Shown one piece after another: positions 45,505 to 55,570 of a stretch of 64,000 bases of DNA (positions within the stretch are counted from its first letter, which is position 1; each line of letters starts with the position of its first letter). Source of the DNA: Persicitalea jodogahamensis. GTDB taxonomy: Bacteria; Bacteroidota; Bacteroidia; Cytophagales; Spirosomataceae. The position numbers and the translations under genes were made by a program. The DNA is taken from NCBI RefSeq assembly GCF_014651615.1, contig NZ_BMXF01000004.1, positions 496,001 to 560,000 on the forward strand, in the 5' to 3' direction. The notes beneath the pieces are model-generated. The model saw only the letters and a program-made list of their open reading frames with translations, did not search any database and was not told where the DNA came from.

Positions 45505-46329
45505 CTAATAATCTCTTGGATCATTGGCCACGCGAATGCCAGCGTCAAGCTTATTAAGTTGATCCATTTCCGCGTCAGTAATAGCAAAGTCCCAAACATC
45601 GAAATTAGCTTTTATTCGCTCCTGGTTCGTAGACTTAGGAATGGTGACAATGCCATGCTGCAGCGCCCAGCGAATTAAAACCTGGTAGGTGGACTTGCCG
45701 TGGTTTTCAGCCACTGCCATCAGGACGGAATTTTTGTGTTGGAGCCCCCTAACCAAAGGCGCATAGCCTTCAGGCTGGATACCTTTTTCCTTACAATAGC
45801 TCAGCAAATCGGGCAGGTAGAGAAATGGACTTTGTTCGAATTGATTGACAGCCGGAGTCACAGAGGCATAACCTAGTAATTCATCCAAGTGCGATTCGTA
45901 GTAGTTTGATACACCAATAGCGCGGACCCGCTTGTCGCTGTAGAGCTTCTCTAACGCCAGCCATGTCTCTCTACGCGTTTCACTAACTGGCCAATGTACC
46001 AGATACAAATCCAGATAATCAGTCTGAAGTCGTTCCAGACTTTGCTCAAAGGCCCGTAAGGTACTTTCGTACCCTTGTTGATCATCCCATACTTTGGAGG
46101 TGATGAACAACTCATCTCGACTGATGCCGCTGTCTTTAATTCCTTGTCCGACTTCCTCCTCGTTTTTATACACGCTAGCGGTGTCGATTAGCCGATAACC
46201 CGCCTCGATGGCCCAGTTTACTGCTCTACGAACTTCATTCTTTTCGCCTGGTGCATAAATACCCAGTCCCAAAATCGGCATTTCAATGCCATTATTTAAT
46301 ACGATATTTTTTTCCAAACTCTGATTCAT
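45505..46329 (-). CDS. Aldo/keto reductase
   Basis: A 274-residue NADPH-dependent (alpha/beta)8 barrel enzyme. The catalytic tetrad is visible: D49 and Y54 in LIDTASVYKNEEEVG, K79 in FITSKVWDDQQGY, and H112 in LDLYLVHWPVSETR. The NADPH site RAIGVSNYYESHLDELL is also clear. Such enzymes reduce aldehydes or ketones such as 2,5-diketogluconate or methylglyoxal; specificity cannot be read. It lies 13 bases downstream of the sirtuin gene on the same strand, so it is probably the third gene of the topA transcript. Confidence 0.92.
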   Translation of the reverse strand: MNQSLEKNIVLNNGIEMPILGLGIYAPGEKNEVRRAVNWAIEAGYRLIDTASVYKNEEEVGQGIKDSGISRDELFITSKVWDDQQGYESTLRAFEQSLERLQTDYLDLYLVHWPVSETRRETWLALEKLYSDKRVRAIGVSNYYESHLDELLGYASVTPAVNQFEQSPFLYLPDLLSYCKEKGIQPEGYAPLVRGLQHKNSVLMAVAENHGKSTYQVLIRWALQHGIVTIPKSTNQERIKANFDVWDFAITDAEMDQLNKLDAGIRVANDPRDY

Positions 46330-46342
46330 ACGATATTCAAAT

Positions 46343-47032
46343 TCATGCCACCTTGATTAATTCGTCGAATAATATTTCAGCACCAACCGTGGCCTTTTCC
46401 TTTATAAATTTCATTTTCTTGCTTAGCGTTATATCTGGCTGAACGGGGTCGATAAGATAGATGGGAGCTTCATTCCTTACGTAATACACAAGTCCGGCAG
46501 CGGGATAAACTGCCAATGAAGTACCTATCACCACAAAAATATCAGCTTCTTCGGTGATTTGAGTCGCCACAGTCATCATAGGAACCTGCTCGCCGAACCA
46601 AACAATGTGGGGCCGAAGTTGACTCCCTTTGGCGCATAAGTCGCCCGTCTTCAATTCCCAACCTTCAATTGGATACACCAAATCAGGGTCACGGGTACTT
46701 CGCGATTTGAAAAGCTCGCCGTGTAAATGCACCACCTTACTCGATCCGGCAAGCTCGTGCAGTGAATCAATATTCTGCGTAATGATGGAAACGTCAAAGT
46801 GTTCCTCCAACTCGGCCAATACAAAATGGGCACGATTGGGCTTTACGTTCATTGCTTGCCTGCGTCGCTCATTGTAGAACTTAAGTACCAGCTCAGGGTC
46901 ACGAATCCAGGCTTCCGGTGTGGCAACGTCCTCTACCCTGTGCTCCTCCCACAGACCGCCATTGTCCCGAAACGTCTTGATCCCGCTCTCGGCGCTAATG
47001 CCTGCTCCGGAAAGAACAACCAGTTTTTTCAT
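46343..47032 (-). CDS. cobB: Sirtuin-type NAD-dependent protein deacylase (CobB/SIRT5-like)
   Basis: A 229-residue sirtuin. NAD-binding motifs are SGAGISAESGIKTFRDNGGLW near the start, ITQNIDSLHE and the catalytic H104 in VHLHGEL. Y53 and R56 in KFYNERRRQ form the Y-x-x-R signature of sirtuins that remove succinyl and other acidic groups from lysine. The usual four zinc-binding cysteines are missing; only one Cys (in GDLCAKG) is present in that module, a state seen in other Bacteroidota sirtuins. GTSLAVYPAAGLVYYV and a normal C-terminus complete the fold. Its ATG overlaps the topA stop by one base (TAATG), so the two are translated together. Confidence 0.92.
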   Translation of the reverse strand: MKKLVVLSGAGISAESGIKTFRDNGGLWEEHRVEDVATPEAWIRDPELVLKFYNERRRQAMNVKPNRAHFVLAELEEHFDVSIITQNIDSLHELAGSSKVVHLHGELFKSRSTRDPDLVYPIEGWELKTGDLCAKGSQLRPHIVWFGEQVPMMTVATQITEEADIFVVIGTSLAVYPAAGLVYYVRNEAPIYLIDPVQPDITLSKKMKFIKEKATVGAEILFDELIKVA

Positions 47033-49389
47033 TAAGCTTTTTTGGCCTTTTTGGGCGCGGCCTTCTTCTTAGGAGCCGCCTTTTTGCGGGCTTTGGCAGG
47101 GGCCTTATCTTCCTGACCTTCGGCAAGCTTCAACACATCGTCATAGCTAAGCTCGGAGGGTTCCATATCCTTCGGGATCTTAATATTCCGCTTTCCAAAA
47201 GATATATACGGACCATAGCGGCCATTGACAACCTTGGCTTCAGGATTTTCATCGTATTCCCGGATAAGTCGATTGCTGTCGAGTTTGCGTTTGGCCTCTA
47301 TGATTTCGATCAACCTTTCCGGCGTAACCGCCATCGGATCGTCCGTTTTTTCCAACGAATAGAATTTTCCATCGTGTTTGACGTACGGCCCGTATTTTCC
47401 GATATTGACCACCAAAGCGAGATCTTCAAAAAAGCCGACCTCACGGGGTAGTTTGAACAGTTCCAGCGCGTCTTCCAACGTAATGGTTTCCATCAATTGG
47501 CCCTTCAACAAACTGGCAAACTTGGGCTTTTCTTCATCCTCGGCATCACCAATTTGTACATAGGGGCCGTATCGGCCGATTCTGGCGCTAATTGGCTTAC
47601 CGGTTTCAGGGTCTTCTCCAAGAAGCCTGGTAGTCAGGCTCTTATCAATTTTCTCACCTTCTGCATCAGTGACCTTTTGGTGGAATTTTTTGTAAAAGCC
47701 ATCGATCATATCCTGCCACTGCACCTTGCCGTCCGCAATATTATCGAAGTCCTTTTCAACATGAGCGGTGAATGAGAAGTCAACGATGTCATCGAAATTG
47801 GCAACCAGAAAGTCATTGACAATCATCCCCGCACTAGTCGGGAATAACTTGGCTTTTTCATTGCCAAATGTCTCTGTATTTTCCTGTTTCTGAATCTTGT
47901 CATTCTTAAGCGTGATCTCATTGAACTTTCGTTCCTGACCCTCACGGTCTTCTTTGACTACATACTCGCGACGAATGATGGTGGAGATCGTAGGGGCATA
48001 GGTAGATGGACGTCCTATACCCATCTCTTCAAGTTTTTTTACCAAGCTAGCTTCCGTAAATCGCGGCGGATTACGGGTGAATCTTTCCGTCGCTTTCAGG
48101 ACATCCAAATCCAGCTTTTGATCGATGTTGAGCGGCGGCAGCATTCCTTTTTGCTCTTCATCTTCATCGTCGCTCGATTCCAGATATACTTTTAAAAAGC
48201 CTTCAAACTTGATTACCTCGCCCTGGGCAACCAACTGCTCGGAAGTGGTGGAAATGCCTACTGTCGCTGTAGTGCGCTCCAACTGTGCGTCGGACATTTG
48301 GGAGGCAATAGCCCGTTTCCAGATAAGTTCATACAAACGCTGCTCGTTTCGGTCCCGACTACCCACCAGAGTGGAAAAGTCAGTGGGGCGGATAGCTTCG
48401 TGCGCTTCCTGCGCCGATTCTGACTTGGTTTTAAATACACGCTCCTTATGATACTCCTGTCCGTATTCTTTATGAATCTGGTCTTTTGCTTTCTGCATAG
48501 CCTCCCCCGAGAGGTTGGTGGAGTCTGTCCTCATGTAGGAGATTTTCCCCGCTTCGTAAAGTCGTTGGGCAACCGTCATGGTTTGAGAAACCGAAAAACT
48601 AAGTTTTCGGGAGGCTTCCTGCTGCAGGGTAGAAGTAGTAAAAGGCGCAGCCGGGGATTTTTTCGCAGGCTTGGTTTCGAGGTTTTTAATCTGGAAAATG
48701 GCCCCAACGCATTTTTTAACAAATTCCTCCGCAAGTTCTTGACTGGCAAAGTTTTTGGGTAGTTCAGCGTTCAGAATCTTTCCATTTCCCAGGTCGAAAA
48801 CTGCCGTAATTTTATAGCTGCTCTTGGACTCAAATGCTTCAATTTCTCTCTCCCGATCGACGACTACCCGAACGGCAACTGACTGCACCCGACCGGCTGA
48901 GAGGGAGGATTTGCCGATGCGGATTTTTTTCCACAGTACTGGGGATAATTCATATCCCACAAGGCGATCCAATATCCGTCGTGCCTGTTGGGCATTGACA
49001 AGGTCAATATCAATTGTCCGCGGTTTGCTGATGGCCGATTGGAGGGCTGTTTTGGTTATTTCCCGAAAGACGATCCTTTTGGTGGAATCAGGCAGACCAA
49101 GAGCTTCCTTTAAGTGCCATGAGATGGCTTCACCCTCACGGTCGTCATCCGTTGCCAGCCAAACTTCGGACCCTTTGGCCATCTTTTTTAATTCATTTAT
49201 TACTTTAATCTTATCACTGGAAACTTCATAAACCGGTTCGTACCCGTTTTCAGTGTCTACTCCCATATCCTTTGCGGGCAAATCACGCACGTGACCGTAG
49301 CTAGACATTACTGTAAAATCGGATCCCAGATATTTTTCAATGGTTTTGGCCTTGGCCGGCGACTCTACGATCACCAGATTTTTCGACAT
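47032..49389 (-). CDS. topA: DNA topoisomerase I
   Basis: A 785-residue type IA topoisomerase. The Toprim domain has E9 in VIVESPAKAKTIEKYLG and the acidic triad in ATDDDREGEAISWHL (D81-D83). The active-site tyrosine is Y285 in ISYMRTDSTNLSG. Several GRYGPYV(Q/K) C-terminal repeats replace the tetracysteine zinc ribbons of E. coli TopA, and the protein ends in a Lys/Ala-rich, histone-H1-like tail (KAPAKARKKAAPKKKAAPKK). It relaxes negative supercoils. It has its own TATATTTG promoter and overlaps the sirtuin gene downstream by one base. Confidence 0.97.
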   Translation of the reverse strand: MSKNLVIVESPAKAKTIEKYLGSDFTVMSSYGHVRDLPAKDMGVDTENGYEPVYEVSSDKIKVINELKKMAKGSEVWLATDDDREGEAISWHLKEALGLPDSTKRIVFREITKTALQSAISKPRTIDIDLVNAQQARRILDRLVGYELSPVLWKKIRIGKSSLSAGRVQSVAVRVVVDREREIEAFESKSSYKITAVFDLGNGKILNAELPKNFASQELAEEFVKKCVGAIFQIKNLETKPAKKSPAAPFTTSTLQQEASRKLSFSVSQTMTVAQRLYEAGKISYMRTDSTNLSGEAMQKAKDQIHKEYGQEYHKERVFKTKSESAQEAHEAIRPTDFSTLVGSRDRNEQRLYELIWKRAIASQMSDAQLERTTATVGISTTSEQLVAQGEVIKFEGFLKVYLESSDDEDEEQKGMLPPLNIDQKLDLDVLKATERFTRNPPRFTEASLVKKLEEMGIGRPSTYAPTISTIIRREYVVKEDREGQERKFNEITLKNDKIQKQENTETFGNEKAKLFPTSAGMIVNDFLVANFDDIVDFSFTAHVEKDFDNIADGKVQWQDMIDGFYKKFHQKVTDAEGEKIDKSLTTRLLGEDPETGKPISARIGRYGPYVQIGDAEDEEKPKFASLLKGQLMETITLEDALELFKLPREVGFFEDLALVVNIGKYGPYVKHDGKFYSLEKTDDPMAVTPERLIEIIEAKRKLDSNRLIREYDENPEAKVVNGRYGPYISFGKRNIKIPKDMEPSELSYDDVLKLAEGQEDKAPAKARKKAAPKKKAAPKKAKKA

Positions 49390-49435
49390 AGCAGGGTATA
49401 GGTTGAATTTGTAGGAAATGGTGTTGAATAAGTGT

Positions 49436-49443
49436 CAAATATA
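49436..49443 (-). promoter_or_regulatory. -7 box of topA
   Basis: TATATTTG on the minus strand, an exact TAnnTTTG, with a predicted transcription start near 49429 and a 40-base leader to the topA ATG. No good TTTG lies at the normal -33 distance. Confidence 0.45.
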
Positions 49444-49601
49444 GAGGAGTTTCTTGCAAATCTTGAGCCTGATACGAAAATGCACGGGAGGTAACATTAA
49501 ACGATTTAGTCTGGAATTTGCTTCTGTATTTAGCAAGAATATCCGCCGAAAGGTTCATTCATTGCGCCTATTATGGTCGATTTTCGTATTTAGAGGGCTT
49601 T

Positions 49602-49609
49602 TAAATTTG
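49602..49609 (+). promoter_or_regulatory. -7 box of the aconitase gene
   Basis: TAAATTTG, an exact TAnnTTTG, with a leader of about 90 bases to the aconitase ATG. The -33 element is imperfect (a TTTTC slightly too close). Confidence 0.4.
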
Positions 49610-49705
49610 GCGTCCTGACTAGGGTCTTAGGCTGAAAATCGCCGAAATTTCGTACTTTTATGTTTTCAAGAAAACTATCAATTAAAAAGAAGCAAAACCA
49701 ACCTT

Positions 49706-51973
49706 ATGGCATTTGACTTAGACATGATTAAGGGTGTATATGCCCGCATGGAACAGCGAATTACCGCCGCCCGCGAAGTTGTGGGTCGTCCCCTTACCCA
49801 AGCCGAAAAAATATTGTATTCCCACCTCTGGGAAGGTGCCCCCACACAAATATATGAACGTGGCAAAGCTTACGTAGATTTTGCGCCGGACCGTGTTGCG
49901 ATGCAGGACGCCACGGCCCAAATGGCACTGTTGCAATTCATGCAAGCCGGTCGCCCGCAAGTGGCAGTGCCTTCCACTGTGCATTGCGATCACTTGATTC
50001 AGGCAGAGGTAGGTGCGGAAAAGGATCTGGAAATTGCCAAGAACCGTAATAAGGAAGTTTACGATTTTCTATCTTCAGTCTCTGATAAATACGGATTGGG
50101 CTTTTGGAAGCCTGGTGCGGGTATTATCCACCAGGTAGTCCTGGAAAATTACGCCTTTCCCGGTGGAATGATGATCGGAACTGATTCGCACACGCCCAAC
50201 GCAGGTGGCCTTGGCATGATCGCCATCGGTGTGGGTGGTGCCGATGCCAGCGACGTAATGTCCGGGCTTGCCTGGGAGTTGAAAATGCCGCGCCTGATTG
50301 GTGTGAAACTTACTGGAAAGCTTTCTGGCTGGACTTCCGCCAAAGATGTTATCCTATGGGTAGCCGGTCAGCTGACCGTGAAAGGCGGTACCGGCTATGT
50401 AGTGGAGTATTTCGGTCCCGGCGCAGAGAGCCTTTCCTGCACTGGTAAAGGTACCATTTGCAACATGGGGGCTGAAATCGGGGCAACAACATCCCTGTTC
50501 ACCTATGACGAGAAGATGGCCGAGTACCTTCGCTCTACCGAGCGTGCGGATATCGCAGATGCCGCCGACGAAGTGCGGGAACATCTTCGGGCAGACGAGG
50601 AGGTTTATGCAAATCCCGAAGAGTACTATGATCAGGTGATCGAACTCGACCTTACTACTCTTGAGCCCCATATCAACGGACCTTTTACTCCCGATTTGGC
50701 GTGGCCCCTGTCTAAATTTGCCAAAGCCGTTGTTGAAAACGAATGGCCTGAGCGTCTGGAGGTAGGCCTCATTGGCTCGTGCACAAACTCATCTTACGAG
50801 GATATGACCCGCGCTGCCTCCGTGGCAGGACAAGCATCCAAAAAGAATATCAAAGCGAAAGCCGAATTTACGATCACGCCTGGTTCAGAGATGGTGCGGT
50901 TCACCGCCGAGCGTGATGGAATTCTCGATACTTTCGAAAAAATTGGTGGTGTAGTACTGGCCAATGCCTGTGGTCCTTGTATCGGTCAATGGGCCCGGCA
51001 TATGGACGACCCATCCCGTAAGAACTCTATCATCACTTCTTTCAACCGGAATTTCGCCAAACGCAACGACGGTAACATCAGCACGCATGCTTTCGTAGCT
51101 TCGCCTGAAATCGTTACAGCCTTTGCCATTGCAGGCGATCTGACGTTCAACCCGATGACGGACAAATTGATGAACGAAGACGGTGAAGAGGTTATGCTGG
51201 ATGAGCCACGTGGCATCGAATTGCCTATTCAGGGATTCGATGTAGAAGATGCCGGTTATCAGTCGCCCGCCGAAGATGGCAGCCAGGTACAGGTGAAAGT
51301 TGATCCAGAATCTGATCGTCTGCAACTGCTCGACCCGTTCAAAGCCTGGGAGGGTACTGATCTTAAAGGGTTAAAGCTTTTGATTAAGGCCAAAGGGAAA
51401 TGTACCACCGACCATATTTCAATGGCCGGCCCCTGGCTGAAGTACCGCGGACACCTGGATAACATTTCCAATAACATGCTGATTGGTGCGATCAATTACT
51501 ATAATGATAAATCCAATTCAGTCAAAAACCAGCTGACTGGAGAATACGGCGAGGTACCTGCTACACAGCGTATCTACAAGGCGCAAGGCATAGGAACCGT
51601 CGTTATTGGCGATGAAAACTACGGTGAAGGCTCTTCCCGCGAGCATGCGGCCATGGAACCACGCTTCTTGGGCGTGCGGGCCATTATTGTAAAATCCTTT
51701 GCCCGTATTCACGAAACAAACCTCAAAAAGCAGGGCATGCTAGGTCTGACATTCGCGGATCCAGCAGATTACAACAAAGTACTGGAAGACGATACAATCG
51801 ATATTCTGGGACTGACTGAGTTTGCTCCCGGCAAACAGCTGACTATCAAACTGCATCATGCAGATGGTACTTCTGAGGAGTTCCCAGTAAACCATACCTA
51901 TAACCAACAGCAAATCGAATGGTTTAAGGCGGGCTCAGCGCTGAATATCATCCGCGCTTCGGTTGGCGCATAA
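49706..51973 (+). CDS. Aconitate hydratase (mitochondrial-type)
   Basis: A 755-residue iron-sulfur hydratase of the TCA cycle, interconverting citrate and isocitrate. The three [4Fe-4S] ligands are C359 in [13 protein letters not shown] and C422 and C425 in [11 protein letters not shown]. Further conserved parts are [29 protein letters not shown] and, in the swivel domain, [20 protein letters not shown]. Length and sequence are closest to mitochondrial-type aconitase, common in Bacteroidota, rather than to AcnB. It is alone in its transcription unit, with a strong terminator after it. Confidence 0.96.
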   Translation: MAFDLDMIKGVYARMEQRITAAREVVGRPLTQAEKILYSHLWEGAPTQIYERGKAYVDFAPDRVAMQDATAQMALLQFMQAGRPQVAVPSTVHCDHLIQAEVGAEKDLEIAKNRNKEVYDFLSSVSDKYGLGFWKPGAGIIHQVVLENYAFPGGMMIGTDSHTPNAGGLGMIAIGVGGADASDVMSGLAWELKMPRLIGVKLTGKLSGWTSAKDVILWVAGQLTVKGGTGYVVEYFGPGAESLSCTGKGTICNMGAEIGATTSLFTYDEKMAEYLRSTERADIADAADEVREHLRADEEVYANPEEYYDQVIELDLTTLEPHINGPFTPDLAWPLSKFAKAVVENEWPERLEVGLIGSCTNSSYEDMTRAASVAGQASKKNIKAKAEFTITPGSEMVRFTAERDGILDTFEKIGGVVLANACGPCIGQWARHMDDPSRKNSIITSFNRNFAKRNDGNISTHAFVASPEIVTAFAIAGDLTFNPMTDKLMNEDGEEVMLDEPRGIELPIQGFDVEDAGYQSPAEDGSQVQVKVDPESDRLQLLDPFKAWEGTDLKGLKLLIKAKGKCTTDHISMAGPWLKYRGHLDNISNNMLIGAINYYNDKSNSVKNQLTGEYGEVPATQRIYKAQGIGTVVIGDENYGEGSSREHAAMEPRFLGVRAIIVKSFARIHETNLKKQGMLGLTFADPADYNKVLEDDTIDILGLTEFAPGKQLTIKLHHADGTSEEFPVNHTYNQQQIEWFKAGSALNIIRASVGA

Positions 51974-51998
51974 CAGGCCAGATGAAGTTTCGCACATA

Positions 51999-52032
51999 AA
52001 TAAGACCCTGGTATATTATCAGGGTCTTATTT
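51999..52032 (+). terminator. Aconitase terminator
   Basis: AATAAGACCCTG and CAGGGTCTTATT form a perfect 12-bp hairpin with a GTATATTAT loop, followed by TTTTT. It lies 25 bases after the aconitase stop. Confidence 0.85.
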
Positions 52033-52186
52033 TTTTAATACTATTCGCTGAAATCTATTCTATTAAGCACTGCTGCAAATAATTGAGCGAACACTCACAG
52101 ATCGCATATGTTAATAACCAATGTTTTTGTCAGCTTAGCAAATTTCTGAATGCCCTCTGCGGCCTCAATAGTTAACAAATAGTTCC

Positions 52187-54250
52187 ATGAAAATTTTTAT
52201 CGGCTGGGTGCACCCGTATTTTTTATCGCTGATCGCATATTTGTTTTTGTCCCTCCCTGCCTTCGCGCAATCGGATTCTTTATCTACCACACAGCTAGAT
52301 GAAGTGACGGTGAATGCGTTTGAGTCCCGCCGGAATATTTTGGAGACTACCGCCTCGGTAGGCGTGGTTAGCCCAAGAACGCTCGAACGGTATGCGACTA
52401 CGACATTTACAAATGCAGTCAATTCGGTTCCTGGGGTCAGAATGGAGGAGCGTTCGCCGGGCAGCTATCGCTTTTCGGTCCGGGGTAGTTTGCTTCGGTC
52501 TCCGTTTGGAGTCAGGAACGTGAAGTTTTATTGGAATGGAATCCCGCTGACTGACGCGAATGGGAATACACCTCTCAATTCGCTGGATTATGGATCAGTG
52601 AGCCGGATGGAAATCATTAAAGGCCCGGGTAGTAGCGTTTATGGAGCCGGAACGGGTGGGGTTGTGTTGCTTTCCACGGCGGCTCCATTAGGTGAAAATA
52701 AAGTAGAGCAGGCACTGGGGGTTGGAAGTTACGGATACCAGAGTCGCAATACAGAAGTCAGCATAGGGGACGTTTCGGTACGGTATGGACACCAACAGCA
52801 GGAAGGCTACCGCCGGCAAAGCAACATGGTACGCGACGTTTTTCAATTTAATTCAACCTCCCAAATTGGCGATAAGGCCACGCTTTCGCTTCTGGGCATC
52901 TACTCTGACCTGCATTATCAGACACCGGGCGGTATCAACCTTGCTCAATATCAGAAAGACCCGACCCAAGCCAGGCAACCGACAGCAACATTGCCGGGGA
53001 GCGAAACACAGAATGCAGGTATCTATTCTAAATATTCGCTTTTTGGTATTCAGCACAAGCTCGCACTATCTGGGCATTGGGACCAATCCTTGTCTTTGTA
53101 TACAACGACAAATGATTTCGACAACCCATTTATTACCAATTATGAAAAGCGGAATGAACTAGGATTTGGTGGAAGAAATATCTGGGTATTCTCGGGTGAT
53201 GTCGGAAACTTGAACTTACAGTGGACATCCGGTTTCGAATGGCAGTACGGTAAGTCTACCCAACGCAACTACAACAATGACAAAGGGGTACCCAATGGTT
53301 TTCAGACATCGGAGGATATTCGGAGTAATGCGCTGACGGCATTTACCCAAGCCGAAATCAAACTATTTCGCTCTCTCACTCTAAATGCAGGGGCAAGTTT
53401 CAACGCCAACCGTTTTGGCTATGAAAGGTTTTTTCCTACCCCCTACACCAAAGAACAACGGAAATTCGATAACATAATCAGTCCTCGGGTGGCCATTAAC
53501 CAGGCGCTTGGCCAAAAATGGTCACTAACGGCATCGCTTAGCTCGGGCTACTCACCGCCCACATTACAAGAGGTTAGGCCGTCGGCTGGCGGATTCCGCA
53601 ATGAATTACAACCAGAGTTTGGATTTAATCGGGAGGTATCCTTGCGCCGGGTAGGGGACAGGTTGCGCCTTGATGTGACAGCCTACCAGTTTTCTCTCAA
53701 AGAAACTATTGTCCGTCGTTCGGATGAACAAGGGGCAGAATTTTTTATCAACGCTGGACGGACCGACCAAAAGGGAATCGAGTGGCGGGTCGACTATACC
53801 TTGCTCAAAAATGCCGGGATTTTGCGTGACGTAAAAATCTGGAATGCCGGGACTGCCACCAGCTACCGTTTCCGTAATTATCAGCAAGGCCAGGACGAAC
53901 TTGGGGGAAACCGCTTGCCAGGCGTTCCGGCTTTTAGCCAAAATTCCGGATTAGATATTTTCCTTGTTGGTGGGGTAGCTGCATTCGTAACCTACCAGCA
54001 TGTCGGCAGTATATTTCTTAACGATGCCAATTCAGTAGAAGCCCCCGGTTTTGATCAGTTTATGTTGCGCCTCAACTGGAACAAAAACTGGAACAAACAC
54101 TTTTATTCGGAACTTTCGGCCTCTGCCGAATTGGTTTCGGCAGACATTTACAGCATGGGGTATGATCTCAATGCCTTCGGTGGTCGCTACTACAATGCCG
54201 CACCCAAACAGACGCAGTGGTTGGGCCTGAAGGCCGGTTGGCGGTGGTGA
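52187..54250 (+). CDS. TonB-dependent outer-membrane receptor
   Basis: A 687-residue protein. The signal peptide ends LPAFAQ. A TonB-box-like LDEVTVNAFESRR comes first in the mature part, then the plug domain (about 45-155): SVGVVSPRTLERYATTTFTN, FSVRGSLLRS, SRMEIIKGPGSSVYGAGTGG. About 22 beta strands of the barrel fill the rest, ending GLKAGWRW. There is no SusD partner or carboxypeptidase-like N-terminal domain, so it is more like siderophore, heme or cobalamin receptors than glycan importers. The ligand cannot be read. It is followed after 40 bases by the convergent NRAMP-like gene. Confidence 0.92.
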   Translation: MKIFIGWVHPYFLSLIAYLFLSLPAFAQSDSLSTTQLDEVTVNAFESRRNILETTASVGVVSPRTLERYATTTFTNAVNSVPGVRMEERSPGSYRFSVRGSLLRSPFGVRNVKFYWNGIPLTDANGNTPLNSLDYGSVSRMEIIKGPGSSVYGAGTGGVVLLSTAAPLGENKVEQALGVGSYGYQSRNTEVSIGDVSVRYGHQQQEGYRRQSNMVRDVFQFNSTSQIGDKATLSLLGIYSDLHYQTPGGINLAQYQKDPTQARQPTATLPGSETQNAGIYSKYSLFGIQHKLALSGHWDQSLSLYTTTNDFDNPFITNYEKRNELGFGGRNIWVFSGDVGNLNLQWTSGFEWQYGKSTQRNYNNDKGVPNGFQTSEDIRSNALTAFTQAEIKLFRSLTLNAGASFNANRFGYERFFPTPYTKEQRKFDNIISPRVAINQALGQKWSLTASLSSGYSPPTLQEVRPSAGGFRNELQPEFGFNREVSLRRVGDRLRLDVTAYQFSLKETIVRRSDEQGAEFFINAGRTDQKGIEWRVDYTLLKNAGILRDVKIWNAGTATSYRFRNYQQGQDELGGNRLPGVPAFSQNSGLDIFLVGGVAAFVTYQHVGSIFLNDANSVEAPGFDQFMLRLNWNKNWNKHFYSELSASAELVSADIYSMGYDLNAFGGRYYNAAPKQTQWLGLKAGWRW

Positions 54251-54290
54251 ATCGTGGCGAAGCAAAGCCCCACACCGTACTCTATTTGAT

Positions 54291-55463
54291 TTAAATAAGT
54301 GCCCTGAAAATACTGTTTCCTCCCAAAAACAACGTAACCAAAAAAATCAGGATCAAAAAAATATTCTGGACTTTAGAGTTAATGAACTTTTCAGGAAGGA
54401 TGTTTGTGTCGTTCACGCATCTGAAAAGCTGCCAGGTCACGAATGGTAGAAGTAAGCCGTTGGCAACCTGGGCAGCCAAAATCACCGGAATCGGCTTGAT
54501 CTGAAGCAAGCCGAAAATTACACCAAAACACAGTACACTCTTCCAGACATAGGTAGTTTGAATCGGGCTGACAGAAAGCAGGGACTTTGCCGTAATTGCA
54601 GCGGCGAAAGGTGCAGTTACGACGGAGGTGAATCCAGCGCCAAAAAGCCCAACGGCATATAAAATTTCTCCCGACGGGCCTAGACTTTGACCTAAAACCC
54701 GGGCGGCATTTTGGAAGGAAAAATCTCCTGAAATCAAGGTTCCGGCCAGTAGTATCGACATCGAGATCAAACCGCCAATCAAAACTGCCAGGATAATTCC
54801 CTGGCGCATTTCACCCACGCTTTGTCCTTGGCCAATCCCCGAACCAAGAAACAAATTATATGGGACAATTGTCGTTCCGATCAACCCGGTGATAACCAGG
54901 GCTGAGTTTTCTGGAAAATTTGGCACCAAGCTATTGACTACAATTCGGGAGGGATCTTGAAATGCCTGAATACTCACAAGAATGAAAGCAAATCCGAGAA
55001 TAAAGACAATCAAGCCCAGCAAACGGGTTAATATTGATATGTTGCGAATAGCCAGTACAAAGTACGCCGCAATACCTATGGCGATGCTTAAAATCCAGGA
55101 AGGGGGCTCGGCAATTAGCTTCAGTCCAGCTACTGCGCCTAAAAGATTACCGGCTTCGTAAGCGGCACACCCGAGAATAACACCAAATGCCAGAAGCCGG
55201 CAAATCCAAATACCGCCCGATCCGTGGCGAAGCAGCATTATTTCTCCCAAATTTTTTCCGGAAGCAAGCGTCAGCCGCGCCGCCGTTTCTTGTAGTACGA
55301 TTGTGGCCAGAATAGAGAAAGTCAATGCCCACAGTAATGAAGTACCGTAGCTGGCGCCTGCCAACGAACAGGTAGTTACAGTTCCGGGGCCGATAAAGGC
55401 CGCCGAAATAACTGACCAAAAGAGCATCCGCGAAAAACCTTTTCCAAGCGATATAAACTTCAC
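54291..55463 (-). CDS. NRAMP-like transporter lacking canonical metal-ligand motifs
   Basis: A 390-residue membrane protein with about 11 transmembrane segments and the LeuT fold of the NRAMP family. Start is GTG 55463; ATG 55427 is possible. In true Mn/Fe NRAMPs, TM1 has Asp-Pro-Gly-Asn and TM6 has Met-Pro-His. Here TM1 reads FIGPGTVTTCSLAG (G25-P26-G27-T28) and TM6 reads GTTIVPYNLF (V200-P201-Y202), so the Asp, Asn, Met and His that bind or sort metals are all replaced. It starts 107 bases after 5-oxoprolinase on the same strand. In B. subtilis the NRAMP-like ycsG also sits among 5-oxoprolinase genes, so 5-oxoproline uptake is a plausible role. Confidence 0.82.
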   Translation of the reverse strand: MKFISLGKGFSRMLFWSVISAAFIGPGTVTTCSLAGASYGTSLLWALTFSILATIVLQETAARLTLASGKNLGEIMLLRHGSGGIWICRLLAFGVILGCAAYEAGNLLGAVAGLKLIAEPPSWILSIAIGIAAYFVLAIRNISILTRLLGLIVFILGFAFILVSIQAFQDPSRIVVNSLVPNFPENSALVITGLIGTTIVPYNLFLGSGIGQGQSVGEMRQGIILAVLIGGLISMSILLAGTLISGDFSFQNAARVLGQSLGPSGEILYAVGLFGAGFTSVVTAPFAAAITAKSLLSVSPIQTTYVWKSVLCFGVIFGLLQIKPIPVILAAQVANGLLLPFVTWQLFRCVNDTNILPEKFINSKVQNIFLILIFLVTLFLGGNSIFRALI

Positions 55464-55570
55464 TTACTTTAATGGATGTTGGGCGTGATGGGTGGCTTTT
55501 TAATAAAAGATGGGTTAATATAATTGAAAAAAAAACCTGCAGATACCATCAGGTACCGGAAAGCAATTAT

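Larger units (their letters stand above)
49390..49705. other. Divergent promoter region of topA and aconitase
   Basis: 316 bases with no credible gene. On the minus strand TATATTTG (49443-49436) serves topA; on the plus strand TAAATTTG (49602-49609) serves the aconitase gene. The middle holds nothing else I can support. Confidence 0.6.

Noticed and set aside
49337-49558. 73-codon minus-strand frame upstream of topA
   Set aside because: It contains the topA promoter box and overlaps the topA start in another frame.
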